From positions 71,233 through 106,322 of the forward strand of contig WELA01001245.1 of assembly GCA_009602735.1 (NCBI GenBank): a stretch of DNA of 35,090 nucleotides, read 5' to 3'. The notes beneath the pieces were generated by a model. The model was not told the origin of the DNA and made no database searches. It worked only from the letters and a program-made list of their open reading frames with translations. The stretch is from Mesotaenium endlicherianum. Taxonomy: Eukaryota; Streptophyta; Zygnematophyceae; Zygnematales; Mesotaeniaceae. Numbering within the stretch: the stretch's first letter is position 1; every line of letters begins with the position of its first letter. Both the position numbers and the translations under genes were made by a program. Below, in pieces: positions 10,301 to 21,678 of the stretch.

Positions 10301-13300
10301 ACATGTGATGAGCAAAGGGCTCGTCTGCAGTTTGCAGCTTGAGCGACTCTTCAGTTGTTGACATGTGGAGAATGCATGCAAGCTCTGGCCTCCATTCATC
10401 CTCCTGGATAATCTATCATCCACACATGCAGTGCGGGAAGTGTGGACTTAGAGTGGCTCACTGGACGGGACGGCTCCTGATGCATTTTGTAGTATTTTGC
10501 TTGTGTTTATATCTATGTTCATAATACTAATGTAATCAATTAATGTTTATTACTATTTGTATTAATAAAGTAAAAAGATGGACTGTCATATTCAATGCAG
10601 GCGACAGGCAGGACCATAACAGTGATGCACCAGTGCATGGACCTCCTGGAGCGCACTCTGCAATCGCATGGTATGCCGGTTTCTCGCACTCACGGTCATG
10701 ACAAGACGGGCAATGACTGTCTCAGTGCTAAGATCTTCCCATCAACTGTCCCTGCTTAGCAGTAGCATACAAGAGTGTGCTGGTTGTGGCTGCATGTGTG
10801 TTTTGCCCCTGTTACGACACCTGCCAATTGAGGTAGTACGTCTCTACGTACCTCTGGAAGAAAGCATACAGAACACCCCTGTATTAGTTTACATTGATCC
10901 CCTCCCCGCTACAAGCATTGCAGGACCAGCCTGCCATTGTATGTCATGCTGTGCCGCAAGCAACGTGTAAGTTAGGGAGGCCTGAAGTTGGGCAGATATA
11001 TTATTAGCTTTTGTTGATGCCGCAAAGATGCAACTGTCAGTAGATGGGCGTTGTGCTGGGTGTCTCCCTGGAGCAAGCATTGCCGGACCTTCTCGCTGCC
11101 ATATGTGCCACTTTTCGTTACGGAGACTTTTGCTTGGTGGAGTAAATGCCAGGAGTGATTGCCAGGAGCACGAGACTCTGAAAAAATCTTGGCTCATGTC
11201 CTCCATAAAATTCTTGGGGTTTGTTTTTTTATCTGAGGCTTATTTTCTGGTGCTGGAAGGCTGCCGTAGCGTAATTGCTCTGGGGCTGGACGGTTGCCAT
11301 AGCATTCACCTGGGCATTAGTCAAGCCTCCTGCAAGGTCTTGTCGGTTGCTGAAAGCACACCATTACTCTGCTTGCTTACCCTGCTCATCACATTAATCG
11401 TCACAAGTACAGCTCAGACTTAGTGCACTAGTGCACTCGTTGCTACTGTTAGAGTTCAATTTGGCGGAAAACTTGCGCAACAGGAGACCACCTGCAGCCT
11501 ATGACTCTTCTCTTCTGTGCTTTCTTTTGGCACGCAGAAGATACGTATCGGCAGAGGGATGCCGCACCCGCCAACCCGCCCCCAACCCAAGGTGCGTGTG
11601 TGTAGGTCGACCTCAATCCTTGCCACCTGGCATTCCAGGAGGTCCCGATGCAAGGGGCATGCAGTATCTTCCTCCTTGAAGAATATGCATGTACCGGGGC
11701 AGGTCCGCAGTGTCCAGTACTGGGCGCTCCTCACGCAATATTATTTGTGAGGGTGGCTCTGCACCTTCAAATGCACTTCTATCCAGTTGCATGCAGCACA
11801 ATGGGGTGTTTTTTACGACACCCGCTTCTGCCTGGTCCTCTCCCTTGCACCCTCTCATCAGGCTTGCGTGGGGGAGGAGGAGCACCACCCCCGCCCTTGC
11901 CCTCAAGTCATACTGTCTGTGCCAGCTACATGCAGCAAGGCACTTCGTAAGACAATTGCTATCGCCTGGTTCTTTGCCTTGCATCATCTCATCAGCTTTA
12001 GGAGGACAAGGAGCACCAGCCCCAACTCCAGCACCTGCCCCAGCCCCAGCCCCTGCCCCTGCCCCAGCCCCTGCCCCTGCCCCAGGCTCACCCCCACCCG
12101 CACCTGCACCCGCAGGTCAGGATGGAGCGCAGACAGCTGCTGGAGGAGCTGCTGCTGGCGGGAGGAGGTCTCCTGGAGCTTTGCCTGCCGACCTAGCAGC
12201 TGTCCTCCGCCGTGCCGAAGGCCTGGCTAGAAGCTTTGGAGCCGGCCCCCTGTCTGTGAGTGCCATATTCTCCCTCTTGCCCCCCCCCCCCCGCCCCTGC
12301 GGGAAGACCTGCGATGTGACTATTGTTGGTTCAGGAGGGGCATGGCGAGCTTTATTCACCAGTTCGTGTTGTTGGTCGAGAGGCGCGCGTGTGCTTGGTC
12401 TGGCGGCCATGGTGAGACGAGTTGAGGTGTGCTCGTTGTCGTGCTGTCCACCTGTGCCTCAAGGGGCTGGCGTTGGAGGAGCACCAGGTGTATGGTGCGG
12501 CTGTGAGTCCGCGTTCCCAGCGTACTGTTGCCCTCTATGTCTGCCAGGCTTTTGTGTTGGTCAAGCAGGTGTGCCTCCCGGAAGCGTGGCTGTGGCGAGA
12601 CGGCGTGTGGTCGTTGTCCTGCTGAAGCTTAAGGAGGGCCAGAGAGGCTCAGAGCTCTTCAGGGCTCTCAGCAGAAGCTGCAAGCACGCGCGCCACCACT
12701 CGGGCTGCTGATTCTGAAGTTCCTGTCGTGCCATGACGAGAGCGCTCCCTCCTGAACAGGAGTCATTCTGTGTGAGCTGTGAATAACCCACATGCGCTCG
12801 CTCACGAGGTGTCAATTTTGTCAAAAACCTACGCGCTGGCGCACTCTGATTTTGAGGGGTGGGGCGGAGTACAGTGTTGAGTGCTTCAAAGCCTCTAAGC
12901 AAATCAATTCTCTAAGCATAGACAGTGACTAAAGGACGACAACTCCAAGGATTCATCGGCAACCCAGCGATCCTCACCCTTTAAAAAGCACCGGCAATAC
13001 CTGCGTGCGTGTGGGATGCCTGGATCCCCTGCAGAGGCTGGCGAGCCGCCTGGAGGGCGCCGAGGGGCTGCAGGACGACGCAGGCCGCGCAGCGCTCCAG
13101 GCGGAGGCAGCAAACCTCGGCGCCGCCATGCAGTACATGGGCTCCCTGCTGCAGCAAGCGGGCTACGCCACGTCAAGCTTCCGCGCGGGGGGGGCAGCGG
13201 TAGGCGCCTCACACCTCATATGACAGCTGCCAAACCAACCCACGCCCCTCTTTCGCTTTCCTGTGTCTCGTGTCAACGCTCTGGGCGGTGTCACTGTGTC

Positions 13301-15350
13301 TTGTGTGCGTGTTTGTGTGCGTCGCTGTGTGCTCTCCTCCCCCACTCCCCCCCCCCAACCTTGGAAGGCTGGCACTTGATGGAGCTCCCCCCCCAAAGAT
13401 TTGGATGAGGGTCTCGCACGTGCCAAATTGCTATCGTGGAGTACTATGGGACATGGGATATTCCAGGGACAGGGATCCACCTGTTGCCTCAGCTGGGGCG
13501 CCGTATCTCCAGCCCACAAACAACAGTCAAGAATATACTTCTCTCTCTTTTCTCTCCTTCCAGCAAGCTGCAGTGTCACGTTGTGTTTCTATCTCCACCT
13601 GTCCGCCGCCTTTCTAGCGGTCCGCAGGCATGCCTTCTCTCAAAAATTCTCGCACAGCAGTAACATGGCGATGTCTGCCTTATCCAGCATCTTACACGCC
13701 TCACGCCTCCTGCAGAGAGGCCAGAGCACAATGTTCTCCAAGGAACTCAAGCTCAGCAAGCAGGGTGTGCCTTGCTGCCTTCCTGCCTCTCTATCTCTCT
13801 ACCTCTCTGCCTCTCTGCCTCTTTCTGCTCTCCATCCTCTTCACCCTGTCGTGTGCTCTTCCCGTCTTCCTCCTGCTCCCTCCTCTGCAGGCTGGCGCCA
13901 ACGTCCCACCAGGGACCGCAGGCGGAGCCGAAGCTCCGTCAAATCCTCCCCTCCCTGCCGGCTTCCGCTTTCCCGCTGGCCTCTTTGCTCAAGCTCAGCC
14001 GCCAATGCCCCCCCAGGGATCCTCCCAGGGAGCCCCCCAGGGTCCTGCTGCCCCTGCCTACACCAGCAGGTTTGTCTTCCCTGGTGGCACGCCAGCCAGG
14101 CCACAGCAGGGCCAGGGAAGTCTAGGGCAAGCTGGCGGGGCCCCAAGCCCTTCCCAGCCGGCAGGTGGCGGCACAACAGGTGGCGGCGCGGCGGCGGCTG
14201 CAGGAGGCTCTGGACCAGGGGCTGGCTTCAATCTCAACGTGCACCAGGGGCCCACGGAGACGTTCTCGATAAGCATCGACTCCAACGGCAACGTGCAGAT
14301 GACGCCCGGTGCTGTGCCCCCAGGTACTGCCTGCTCGCTCCCTTGGCCGCCCCGCCGACTTTTTCGGAGCCTTGTCGCCCCTGTGCGCGTGCGCGTGCGC
14401 GTGCGCCTGCGCCGGCTTTCCTTGTTCCCGAGCGCTGCCATGTGCGTGCCTGTGTGTCGCTATGCCCTTGCATTCGTTGCCCTCTGTCCCGTAGCAACCC
14501 GTCTGGCAGCCCAGCGAGTTCCTCCCGAGTCCTGCTCGACCCGATCGGCGCTCTGTGGAGGCTCGAGGGCGCGCTGCTGAGGAGGGCTTCCTCGTTGTGG
14601 TCCCCCGCTGCTCTGCTTTGCCTCTGACCTTCTGAGGCTCGCCCTCCAGTTCAGTCGAGGGAACTCCGTGCTGGTTCCCGGCGCGGCTGACCGGCCTTTC
14701 ACTCGGTCAGCCGCACGAAGCTCTGGAGAACTGCCTCGTTGTGCTCTCCCGCTGCTCTGTTCTGCTCTGCTCTCTGCTCTGGCCTTCTGAATATCGCCCT
14801 CTGGTTCAGCCAAAAGAGCAGCGTGCCCTTTTCTTGTGCAGCTGGCCAGGTGAGGCTGGCCAGCCCCTCATCTGGCCAGCTGCACGACGCGTTTGTGGAG
14901 GGCTGCCTGTGTGTGGCCCCTTACTGCTCCGCTCCGTCCACTTTGGCCATCTGATCCCCGCCCTCTGGCTGGCGTGCTGACACAAACAGCCCATCTCAGG
15001 CTTCTCTCGAGCACCCGAGAGTATGTGTCTGTCAGCCCACTCTTCTGCAACTGAACCCTGTTGCCAGCACTCCTACTCAGCCACACGTATGCGCAGCTCT
15101 ACTTGGTCAGTTGCTCGACGCACTCGCCTGCCGTCTGCCCAGAGCTTCCCAAGCACCCGACCTGGAGGCTGATGCCAGTGCAGTCACACAGGCACCCCAG
15201 GGGGGGGCACTCTAACCGCCACCTTCGCCTCCTCTTTCTCAATGCCCCAGGTGCTGCGGGGGCGCCAGGCGCAGGCGCAGGCGCAGGAGCATTTGCAGGC
15301 TTCCCCCCCGGCTTCCCCTTCTTAACCCCCCAAGCCGGCCCTCAGCCCCC

Positions 15351-15385
<35 letters not shown>

Positions 15386-18300
15386 TCCCAGCTGGAGGCG
15401 TGGGGGCGGCGGGGGACCCTGCTCAGCCCTCCGGCCAAAGTAGAGGAGCCCAGCCCCAGGCCCAGTCCCAGTCCCCGTCACAGCAGGCCCAGGCTCAACA
15501 GGGCCAGGGCCAGCAGGGCCAGGCTCAGGCTGAGTCTGGCCAGGAGGAGGAAGGGGAGGAGGCCAGGGAGATGCGCGACATCTTCAACAGCGTGCTGCAG
15601 AGCATGAGCCCCATCATCCAGCAGTTCACCAGCGCGATGCAGCAGCAGGTGGCGCAGGCGCATCAGCAGCAGAACCGCGCGCCCCCCCCGCCTTCCCCCC
15701 AGGCACCCCCTGCTAGCCCCCCGCCTCCTCAGGTCTGCCTCACCTTGATTGCAGCATACCTGCATGTATGCGTGTGCGTGTCTTCATGTGTGCGCGTTTG
15801 TGTATGTGTGCCCGCAATGTGTACTCTCTGGATGGCTGTTGTTTGAACGCAGTTGGTTGTGTTTCCACACACTCCGCCTGCTGCGAGACCTACTGGCGCC
15901 TGCTGGAAGACATAATTCTTTGCATGCGCCATGAAGGAGCTGGCTTCTCTGATCAGCTTGCTCTAGCATTCTTTCACATGCACAATACAAAGCCGCCCTT
16001 CAAATAGCTTCTGCATCTTTCTTACCCCTCGGGCCTGTCGTGCAGCAGCACTTTTCGGATTCTATGTCGTCTCTGTCGGTCTTCACTTTGTCTCTACTTC
16101 GCAGTGCTCCTACTCGCTTCTCTTTTCTGCACATGCACGCATATCATGTGGTGATGTGCCACGTGGCGATGATACGGCTTTCGGCTCTTATTAGCGCGCG
16201 TCACTGGCACGTTCTCTGCGCCACCTGTCCTCCCTCTCTCTGCTTGCAGCCAGCCGCCGGCGCAGGCGAAGGCGAGCCATCGCCAACCTCGCCACCGCCA
16301 AGCTCCACCACGTCTGCAGCTGCAGCCGAGCCGGCGAACACAAGCCAAGCAGCCGTGGGCGAGCCAGCAAACTCATCCCCGGTGGGTCCAGCCGCAGAGC
16401 CCATGCAGGTCGATGAACTAGCGGGGGGAGCGGCAGGTGCGTCAAGTGCGGCGGGGCCAGTAGGCGCAGGTGCATCGCAAACGCAATCGCAATCGCAGGC
16501 GCGCAGCTCCCCTCTGGGCCTAGGCCTGGGAGGCTTGCAACCCCTTCCCAGTCGCGTATGCTCCCCTTAACCCCCTTACACTCCTCCCCCCCCCNCCTCT
16601 TTCTCCTTCGTCTTCCCCTTGACCCCCCTTGGTTCTTCTCAGCACTTCACTTTTTCAGTCAGTTTTGAACCGGAGCTTTTTGCCAGTAAGAGCCAGTCAT
16701 GTGCTTTGCCAAGTTGTGGCTGGGCCTTCAGGTTGAGCTGAGAGGGTTTTGAGAGGGTAGGCAAGATTTACAGCTTTCGGTCGGCACACCGTCAGTATAG
16801 GCAGGCAGTTGAGTGCCCTCAGTTGTATGACACTGCACCACACCTCCGTGGTGTGTGAGGCGTGCTGCTCGCGGGGCACGTCCAAGGGAGGTGTGAAATG
16901 GGTGCTCTGACGGGTCTATGCAGGCCTCTTTTGTGGTTAAAGTACGGGGCATGCCTCTGTGTGTGGCTCACACGGACCCCTGTGCAGGATCTCTCTGCAC
17001 CTCGTTTGTAGTGTGAGAGCTTTATAGAAAGTTGTCCGCATTTTTTATTATCAGGTTGTCTTTTCAAGGTCCTCAGCGAGTGACGGTCTCCGAGCTATAG
17101 AGAAAAGCGCGACAGAAGAAAGAGCCTATAGCTGCACCTGGGGCATTCTAGTCAGTCCATGCTACATCCCTGCAGTGAGTGAGCACGGCACGTTAGAGCA
17201 CCAGCACACCGGCCCTTCCAACGCCCTCAGCGCACCTGCAAGCAACGTCAGAACGGGGGACTAACACGGCCCTGACACCTGTGCTGACACCTATGTGCAC
17301 GTCCTGCTCTCTCCCGTTTGCACCAGTCCAGGAGGCGCAGCACCGGGGCTCCAGCGCAGGCACCAGGTGCTCCTCCCACTCAAGCGTCTCCGGCAGGGGC
17401 AGCAGGAGCAGCGGGAGCAGCAGCTCCGCAGGGCTTGGATTTCGGGTCTCTCATGGCCAGCCTTGCCCGGAGCCAGCCCGGAGGTGCAGGAACCACAGGT
17501 GGAGCGGCCGGCGGAGCCACCGGACTAGCCGGGGCCGGGGCCTCGGGTGGGCCAGTGGACCTGGGCGCCCTTCTGGGCCAGCTAGGCGCAGGCTTGTTCA
17601 ACGCTCCTCCCGGCGGACAGGCGGCTGCGGCAGGCCCCGGGGCACCTGCCCCTGGGCAAGGCATGGGGGCCGCGAGAGGCATGGGAGGAGGCATGGGTGG
17701 AGGCATGGGTGGAGGCCTGGACTTGAATCAGCTCTTTGCCGGCCTGACGCAGCAGCTAGGCCAGCCCCAGCCAGGTTCGCAGTCGGGGGCCTCAGCGGGC
17801 ATGCCAGGAGGACAGGGAGCGGGGGCTGGGACGGGTGCGGGGGCAGGAGCAAGGGCAGGGGCCGGAGGGCCGGACCTGGGCCAGCTGTTTGGACAGCTGG
17901 CGGCGCAGGGCCTCAACCGAGGGCCGGGGGCGTCTGGGGGGGCCCCTGGCGGCCTCCCGGACAGCGACGCGATGCGCCAGGCCATGCAGAGCATGCAGGG
18001 CATGCCCGGGCTGGGCGGCATGCTGCAGGGCTTGCTGCAGCAGCCGGGTGTCATGAACATGGTCGAGCAGCTGCGCGAGAGCATTGGTGAGGGCGGCGAC
18101 GACGCAGGCGGGGCTGGGGGTCCGGGCGCGTTGGACTTTGGCGCTGCCTTCCGGCAGGTCATGCCTATGATGAACCAGATGTTTGCGGGCATGGCTTCCC
18201 CCCCTACTGCTGCAAACCAGGGTGCGGGCACGGCCAGCGCGCCCCCCCTGGGCGCGGCAGGGGCTGGCGCAGCAGCACCCTCGGGGAGGCAGCGGCAGCA

Positions 18301-21300
18301 GGCAGCAGCAGAGCCCCGCGACTGGACTCAAGGGCTGCAGCCGGTAAGGCGGCTGTCGCGTGTAGGATTGAAAAGCTCCATTGGGGTCACCCACTCCTGG
18401 TATTTGTTGCGTCGACCCCGGCGGGAGCTGTTGCCTGGAAGTGGGCAGAGGCTAGTCAACGCGGCAGGATAGACCAAAGAGCTGTGTTGCGGCCACTCAC
18501 TCTTGCTGTATTGTTGCGTCGACCCTGGCGGAGCTGGTGCCTCGAAGGGGGCGCGGCTCACTCAGCGTGCCACAATAGCGGTCCAGTCAGCGCGCTGCTC
18601 TTGCTGCTTGCTTCTTGAGCCTTGCCTTGACTCCTGCCTCAAGTTTCTCGGTTGAGAAGGCTTCGAGTTTTGCCAGAGCTCTCACTCGTTGAGAGCACCA
18701 ACGTGGCTTGTCAATTTCACTGGAGCGTTGCCGCTTCATGTAAGAAGTGTACGTGCGCGGTTTCATCTGACGAGGACACTCTTGGTAGTGGAGGTCCAGC
18801 CCGTGTCGGCTCAAAGCAGACGTGTTTCCCCGTTGCCTGGGGCTTTGGAGGTCTGTAGGTCCGAGGAGGTGGAGGTGCCAGCCGATAACGCGACTTGCAG
18901 CTTCCCATTTGATGACTCCCATGTGTGCCCTGCTTGCTCCACGCAGGAGGAGCTGGCCTCGTGGAGCGAAACGATAGCCGCGGATGAGGCGCATCAAGCG
19001 GCCATGGAGCCCCAGAGGCCCTTCAGCGACGCCTACCGCAGCGGGATGCCCAAGAAGGGCCAACTGGTGAGGGTCTCGTGCCCCATTTTCCTCCCCACAT
19101 GCCCCCCCGTCCTCGCCCTTCCCTGCTCCCTGCACCCCATCCACACAGCCCCTCCCCCCTTCCCCCCCTCCCTCCNNNNNNNNNNNNNNNNNNNNNNNNN
19201 NNNNNNNNNNNNNNNNNNNNNNNNNNNNNNNNNNNNNNNNNNNNNNNNNNNNNNNNNNNNNNNNNNNNNNNNNNNNNNNNNNNNNNNNNNNNNNNNNNNN
19301 NNNNNNNNNNNNNNNNNNNNNNNNNNNNNNNNNNNNNNNNNNNNNNNNNNNNNNNNNNNNNNNNNNNNNNNNNNNNNNNNNNNNNNNNNNNNNNNNNNNN
19401 NNNNNNNNNNNNNNNNNNNNNNNNNNNNNNNNNNNNNNNNNNNNNNNNNNNNNNNNNNNNNNNNNNNNNNNNNNNNNNNNNNNNNNNNNNNNNNNNNNNN
19501 NNNNNNNNNNNNNNNNNNNNNNNNNNNNNNNNNNNNNNNNNNNNNNNNNNNNNNNNNNNNNNNNNNNNNNNNNNNNNNNNNNNNNNNNNNNNNNNNNNNN
19601 NNNNNNNNNNNNNNNNNNNNNNNNNNNNNNNNNNNNNNNNNNNNNNNNNNNNNNNNNNNNNNNNNNNNNNNNNNNNNNNNNNNNNNNNNNNNNNNNNNNN
19701 NNNNNNNNNNNNNNNNNNNNNNNNNNNNNNNNNNNNNNNNNNNNNNNNNNNNNNNNNNNNNNNNNNNNNNNNNNNNNNNNNNNNNNNNNNNNNNNNNNNN
19801 NNNNNNNNNNNNNNNNNNNNNNNNNNNNNNNNNNNNNNNNNNNNNNNNNNNNNNNNNNNNNNNNNNCCCCCCCCCCCCTGGGGGGCCCGTGGCCCGGGGC
19901 CCCTTTGCAACGCCGCAGATTGAAACAGGAGCAGGGGGACACGCGCTGCTGCTGGAGAGGTGGCGGTGATGATGATGATGCGGATGCATGCTCACGGCTG
20001 GCGGATGACATGACGTGGCATTGGCCCCCCTGTTTACGACGACGATGCGCATCTTTTTTGTTTCTTTCCTTTTCTGCCCCTGAGCCTTGCACCTGTCGAT
20101 CAGTGTGGATGCTTACCCAGAGCAAGAGCTGTGCTCGTCTTTTCCTACCTCTTTCCTGAGCCTTGCACGCGTGGACCAGTGGGAACGCGTGCCCAGAGTA
20201 AGGGCCGCGCTCATCTTCCCTTGCCTCTTTTGCAGCTTACTGATGTAGATTCCCCACTCGTTCTTCTTCTGCCGCTACTTACTCCGCCACCGTTCCATAC
20301 GTATTCAGTATTATTCTATATGCAGTCGCATGCGCATTGTGGCTGGCGGTCCTCTGGACGTGGGCCACATGAGTTCCGTCAGTAAAGTCAGGATATGAGA
20401 ACCAAGCAACACACTACATTGCTAACCCTTCAATTCACTCTCAAGAGTATGCAGTAGTGCATTTCTAGTCTTCTGAGGTTGCTGTGTCGTATCCCTGCAG
20501 GGCCAGTCGCGGCCCGGGGGGCTCAGCGGAGCGGCTCAGCAGCTGAAGGAGGGAGCCGCCGGCTCCGACGTCTTGCACACAGTGGCTCAGACGGCTGCGG
20601 AGGTCATGAGCAGCGCGGGGCCGTCCGGCGCGAGCCCAGAGGAGGCCGAGGCGCTTGCTCGACGCGTCAGCCAGGCGCCCGGTCTTGCAGAAGTGAGTGC
20701 TCGCCAGCTCCTCTCATTTCTGTCCATTCTCTACGCTTCACTGCCAGCTTCGCCCGCTTGATCCTGATGCCACATGGCAGTTTTTAAATTGTGCCTGCGC
20801 GCCACACCACGCTCACTGCAAGCCTTGCTTGGGCCCCGTGCAGTGCGTGGATGCAAAGCGAGTCTCTGTACTGCATTTCCCTCGCAAAGTGCTGGTCGTT
20901 CTGTCGAGAGTGCCATCTTTGCATGTGAGTCGTGCGTTCGGCCATTGTGGTCGGCAGCTAGACCATGGCGTGTTCAGCTGCATGGAGAGCAGCCCGACTC
21001 GACTCTTCTAAGTTTCTTCTTAGTAGAAGAGAAGCAGGATGGAAGTTGTTGCCGTCTGGTTCCGAGATCTCCCTCATCTCGCACTTTGGATGGAGGAGTT
21101 GCATGCAGTTTCTAAAGCTCATAGTCCAGAGGCTAGCCGGGGGGAAAGTGACGGGACGGGGGGGGCCTGCCTGTGGTGCGCCTGCTTGCCACATGGCGCC
21201 ACGCTGGCTGCTGGCAGGGCTATTGCGCTGTGCTGAGGGATGCTCTGGCCAATCGCTGCGCGGCAGACCCCGACTTTGGCGGAGCAGGAGGCCCCACACG

Positions 21301-21415
21301 CTTCCCCGCTGCATCCGCAGCTCTCCTTGGCCATGGGGAGGGAGGAAATCGAGGGCAGGAGGGGAATGACCCGGCCTCGGGGGCTGGTGGAGCAGCAGGG
21401 CGAGGAGCAGGGTGA
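7394..21415 (+). CDS. BAG6: BAG6/Scythe-like ubiquitin-domain chaperone, 16 exons
   Basis: Homologue of the BAG6 quality-control chaperone, which in animals holds hydrophobic and tail-anchored clients and passes them to the TRC/GET route or to ubiquitination. Exons: 7394-7501, 7635-7752, 7982-8065 (or -8083), 8577-8656, 9613-9909, 10601-10670, 11538-11591, 12002-12255, 13035-13199, 13891-14323, 15251-15732, 16250-16555, 17327-18343, 18947-19066, 20501-20692, 21218-21415. All phases join, giving about 1,325 residues. Residues 17-90 form the ubiquitin-like domain (LKTLDQNTYSI, EQQRVICRGKVL, YNVEEGHVLHLV). The middle is Gly/Ala/Pro/Gln-rich with an (AP)n run, a run of 11 Gln and an STI1-like Met/Gln-rich helix (DAMRQAMQSMQGMPGLGGML). 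The C-terminus matches animal BAG6 (PFSDAYRSGMPKK, then a BAG-like helix region and RFPAASAAL). Exons 1-4 are AT-rich and later exons GC-rich. An exon hidden in the 19176-19866 gap cannot be excluded, but phase does not require one. Confidence 0.9.
10005..10245. repeat. Four-copy degenerate tandem repeat in BAG6 intron 5
   Basis: The core CTGCAGGGTAGCTAGGCAAGG recurs with changes near 10013, 10070, 10149 and 10221, each followed by a GGGTGCTTG-like or GGGCACTTC-like segment. The period is about 58-80 bases. No coding potential is apparent. Confidence 0.75.
11824..12030. repeat. Duplicated acceptor region of BAG6 exon 8
   Basis: The segment around 11832-11905 (GCCTGGTCCTCTCCCTTGCA, CTCTCATCAGGCTT, then GGAGGAGCACCACCCCCGCC) is a degenerate copy of 11965-12030, which holds GCCTGGTTCTTTGCCTTGCA, TCTCATCAGCTTTAG and the real exon start GAGGACAAGGAGCACCAGCC. 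The copy therefore spans an intron 7/exon 8 junction about 130 bases upstream of the true one. Confidence 0.65.
12400..12630. repeat. Two related segments in BAG6 intron 8
   Basis: GTGAGACGAGTTGAGGTGTGC followed by TCGTTGTCGTGCTG (about 12411-12445) is echoed by GCGAGACGGCGTGTGG followed by TCGTTGTCCTGCTG (about 12594-12625). The rest of the intron shows no exon. Confidence 0.5.
14550..15130. repeat. Degenerate tandem repeat in BAG6 intron 10
   Basis: At least three copies of a unit of about 140-175 bases, marked by CCTCGTTGTGGTCCCCCGCTGCTCTG near 14592, CCTCGTTGTGCTCTCCCGCTGCTCTG near 14730 and CCTGTGTGTGGCCCCTTACTGCTCCG near 14904. Each is followed by a CTTCTGA or CATCTGA word and a GCCCTC block. 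A weaker fourth copy may extend to about 15130. The long chance frames here come from low-complexity C/T-rich sequence. Confidence 0.65.
15351..15383 (+). repeat. CAG trinucleotide repeat in BAG6 exon 11 (poly-Gln)
   Basis: Eleven consecutive CAG codons encoding poly-glutamine inside exon 11 of the BAG6-like gene; the next codon, CAA, is not counted in the pure run. Such repeats are typically length-polymorphic. Confidence 0.85.
18385..18590. repeat. Two-copy tandem repeat in BAG6 intron 13
   Basis: CCACTCCTGGTATTTGTTGCG, TCGACCCCGGCGGGAGCTG near 18390-18433 is repeated as TCACTCTTGCTGTATTGTTGCG, TCGACCCTGGCGGAGCTG near 18496-18537, with related flanks. The period is about 107 bases. Confidence 0.75.
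19176..19866. other. Assembly gap (691 N)
   Basis: A run of N lies between exons 14 and 15 of the BAG6-like gene. Both flanks are C-rich (CCCTCCCTCC before, CCCCCCCCCCCC after), so the gap probably marks a C-homopolymer or repeat the assembler could not cross. Its true size is unknown. Confidence 0.97.
20076..20235. repeat. Two-copy tandem repeat in BAG6 intron 14
   Basis: CCTGAGCCTTGCACCTGTCGATCAGTG (about 20079) recurs as CCTGAGCCTTGCACGCGTGGACCAGTG (about 20155), both followed by CCCAGAG and a CTCGTCTTTTCC or CTCATCTTCCCT block. The period is about 75 bases. Confidence 0.75.
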
Positions 21416-21478
21416 GGAGGAACCAAAGGAGAAAAAGCAGAAAGACAATGGCTGGCTGCATCTATAGTGGGCCAGTTC

Positions 21479-21483
21479 TGTAA
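21479..21483 (+). terminator. TGTAA polyadenylation-type motif after BAG6
   Basis: TGTAA lies 64 bases after the proposed stop. This is the polyadenylation signal common in many chlorophyte algae. A five-base motif is weak evidence alone. Confidence 0.3.
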
Positions 21484-21678
21484 CTTCTAGTTAGTGACAA
21501 ACAGTGGACAAGCGGCAATTACGTGGTGAGGAAATACACCCACAAGGAGACTCGGCAGATGCTTTTTGTCCGTGGCTGTAGGAAGGTGGCAAATCTCGTT
21601 GTACCAGCTTGACCTGCCAATGTGGCTACGGGAAGAGCAAGCTTCAGTCAGCTTTTCTTTTCTCCTCTTTGTCGTTAG

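Noticed and set aside
18587..20125. Very long open frames on both strands across this region
   Set aside because: They exist only because the 691 N bases contain no stops; the flanking parts lack coding character apart from BAG6 exon 14.
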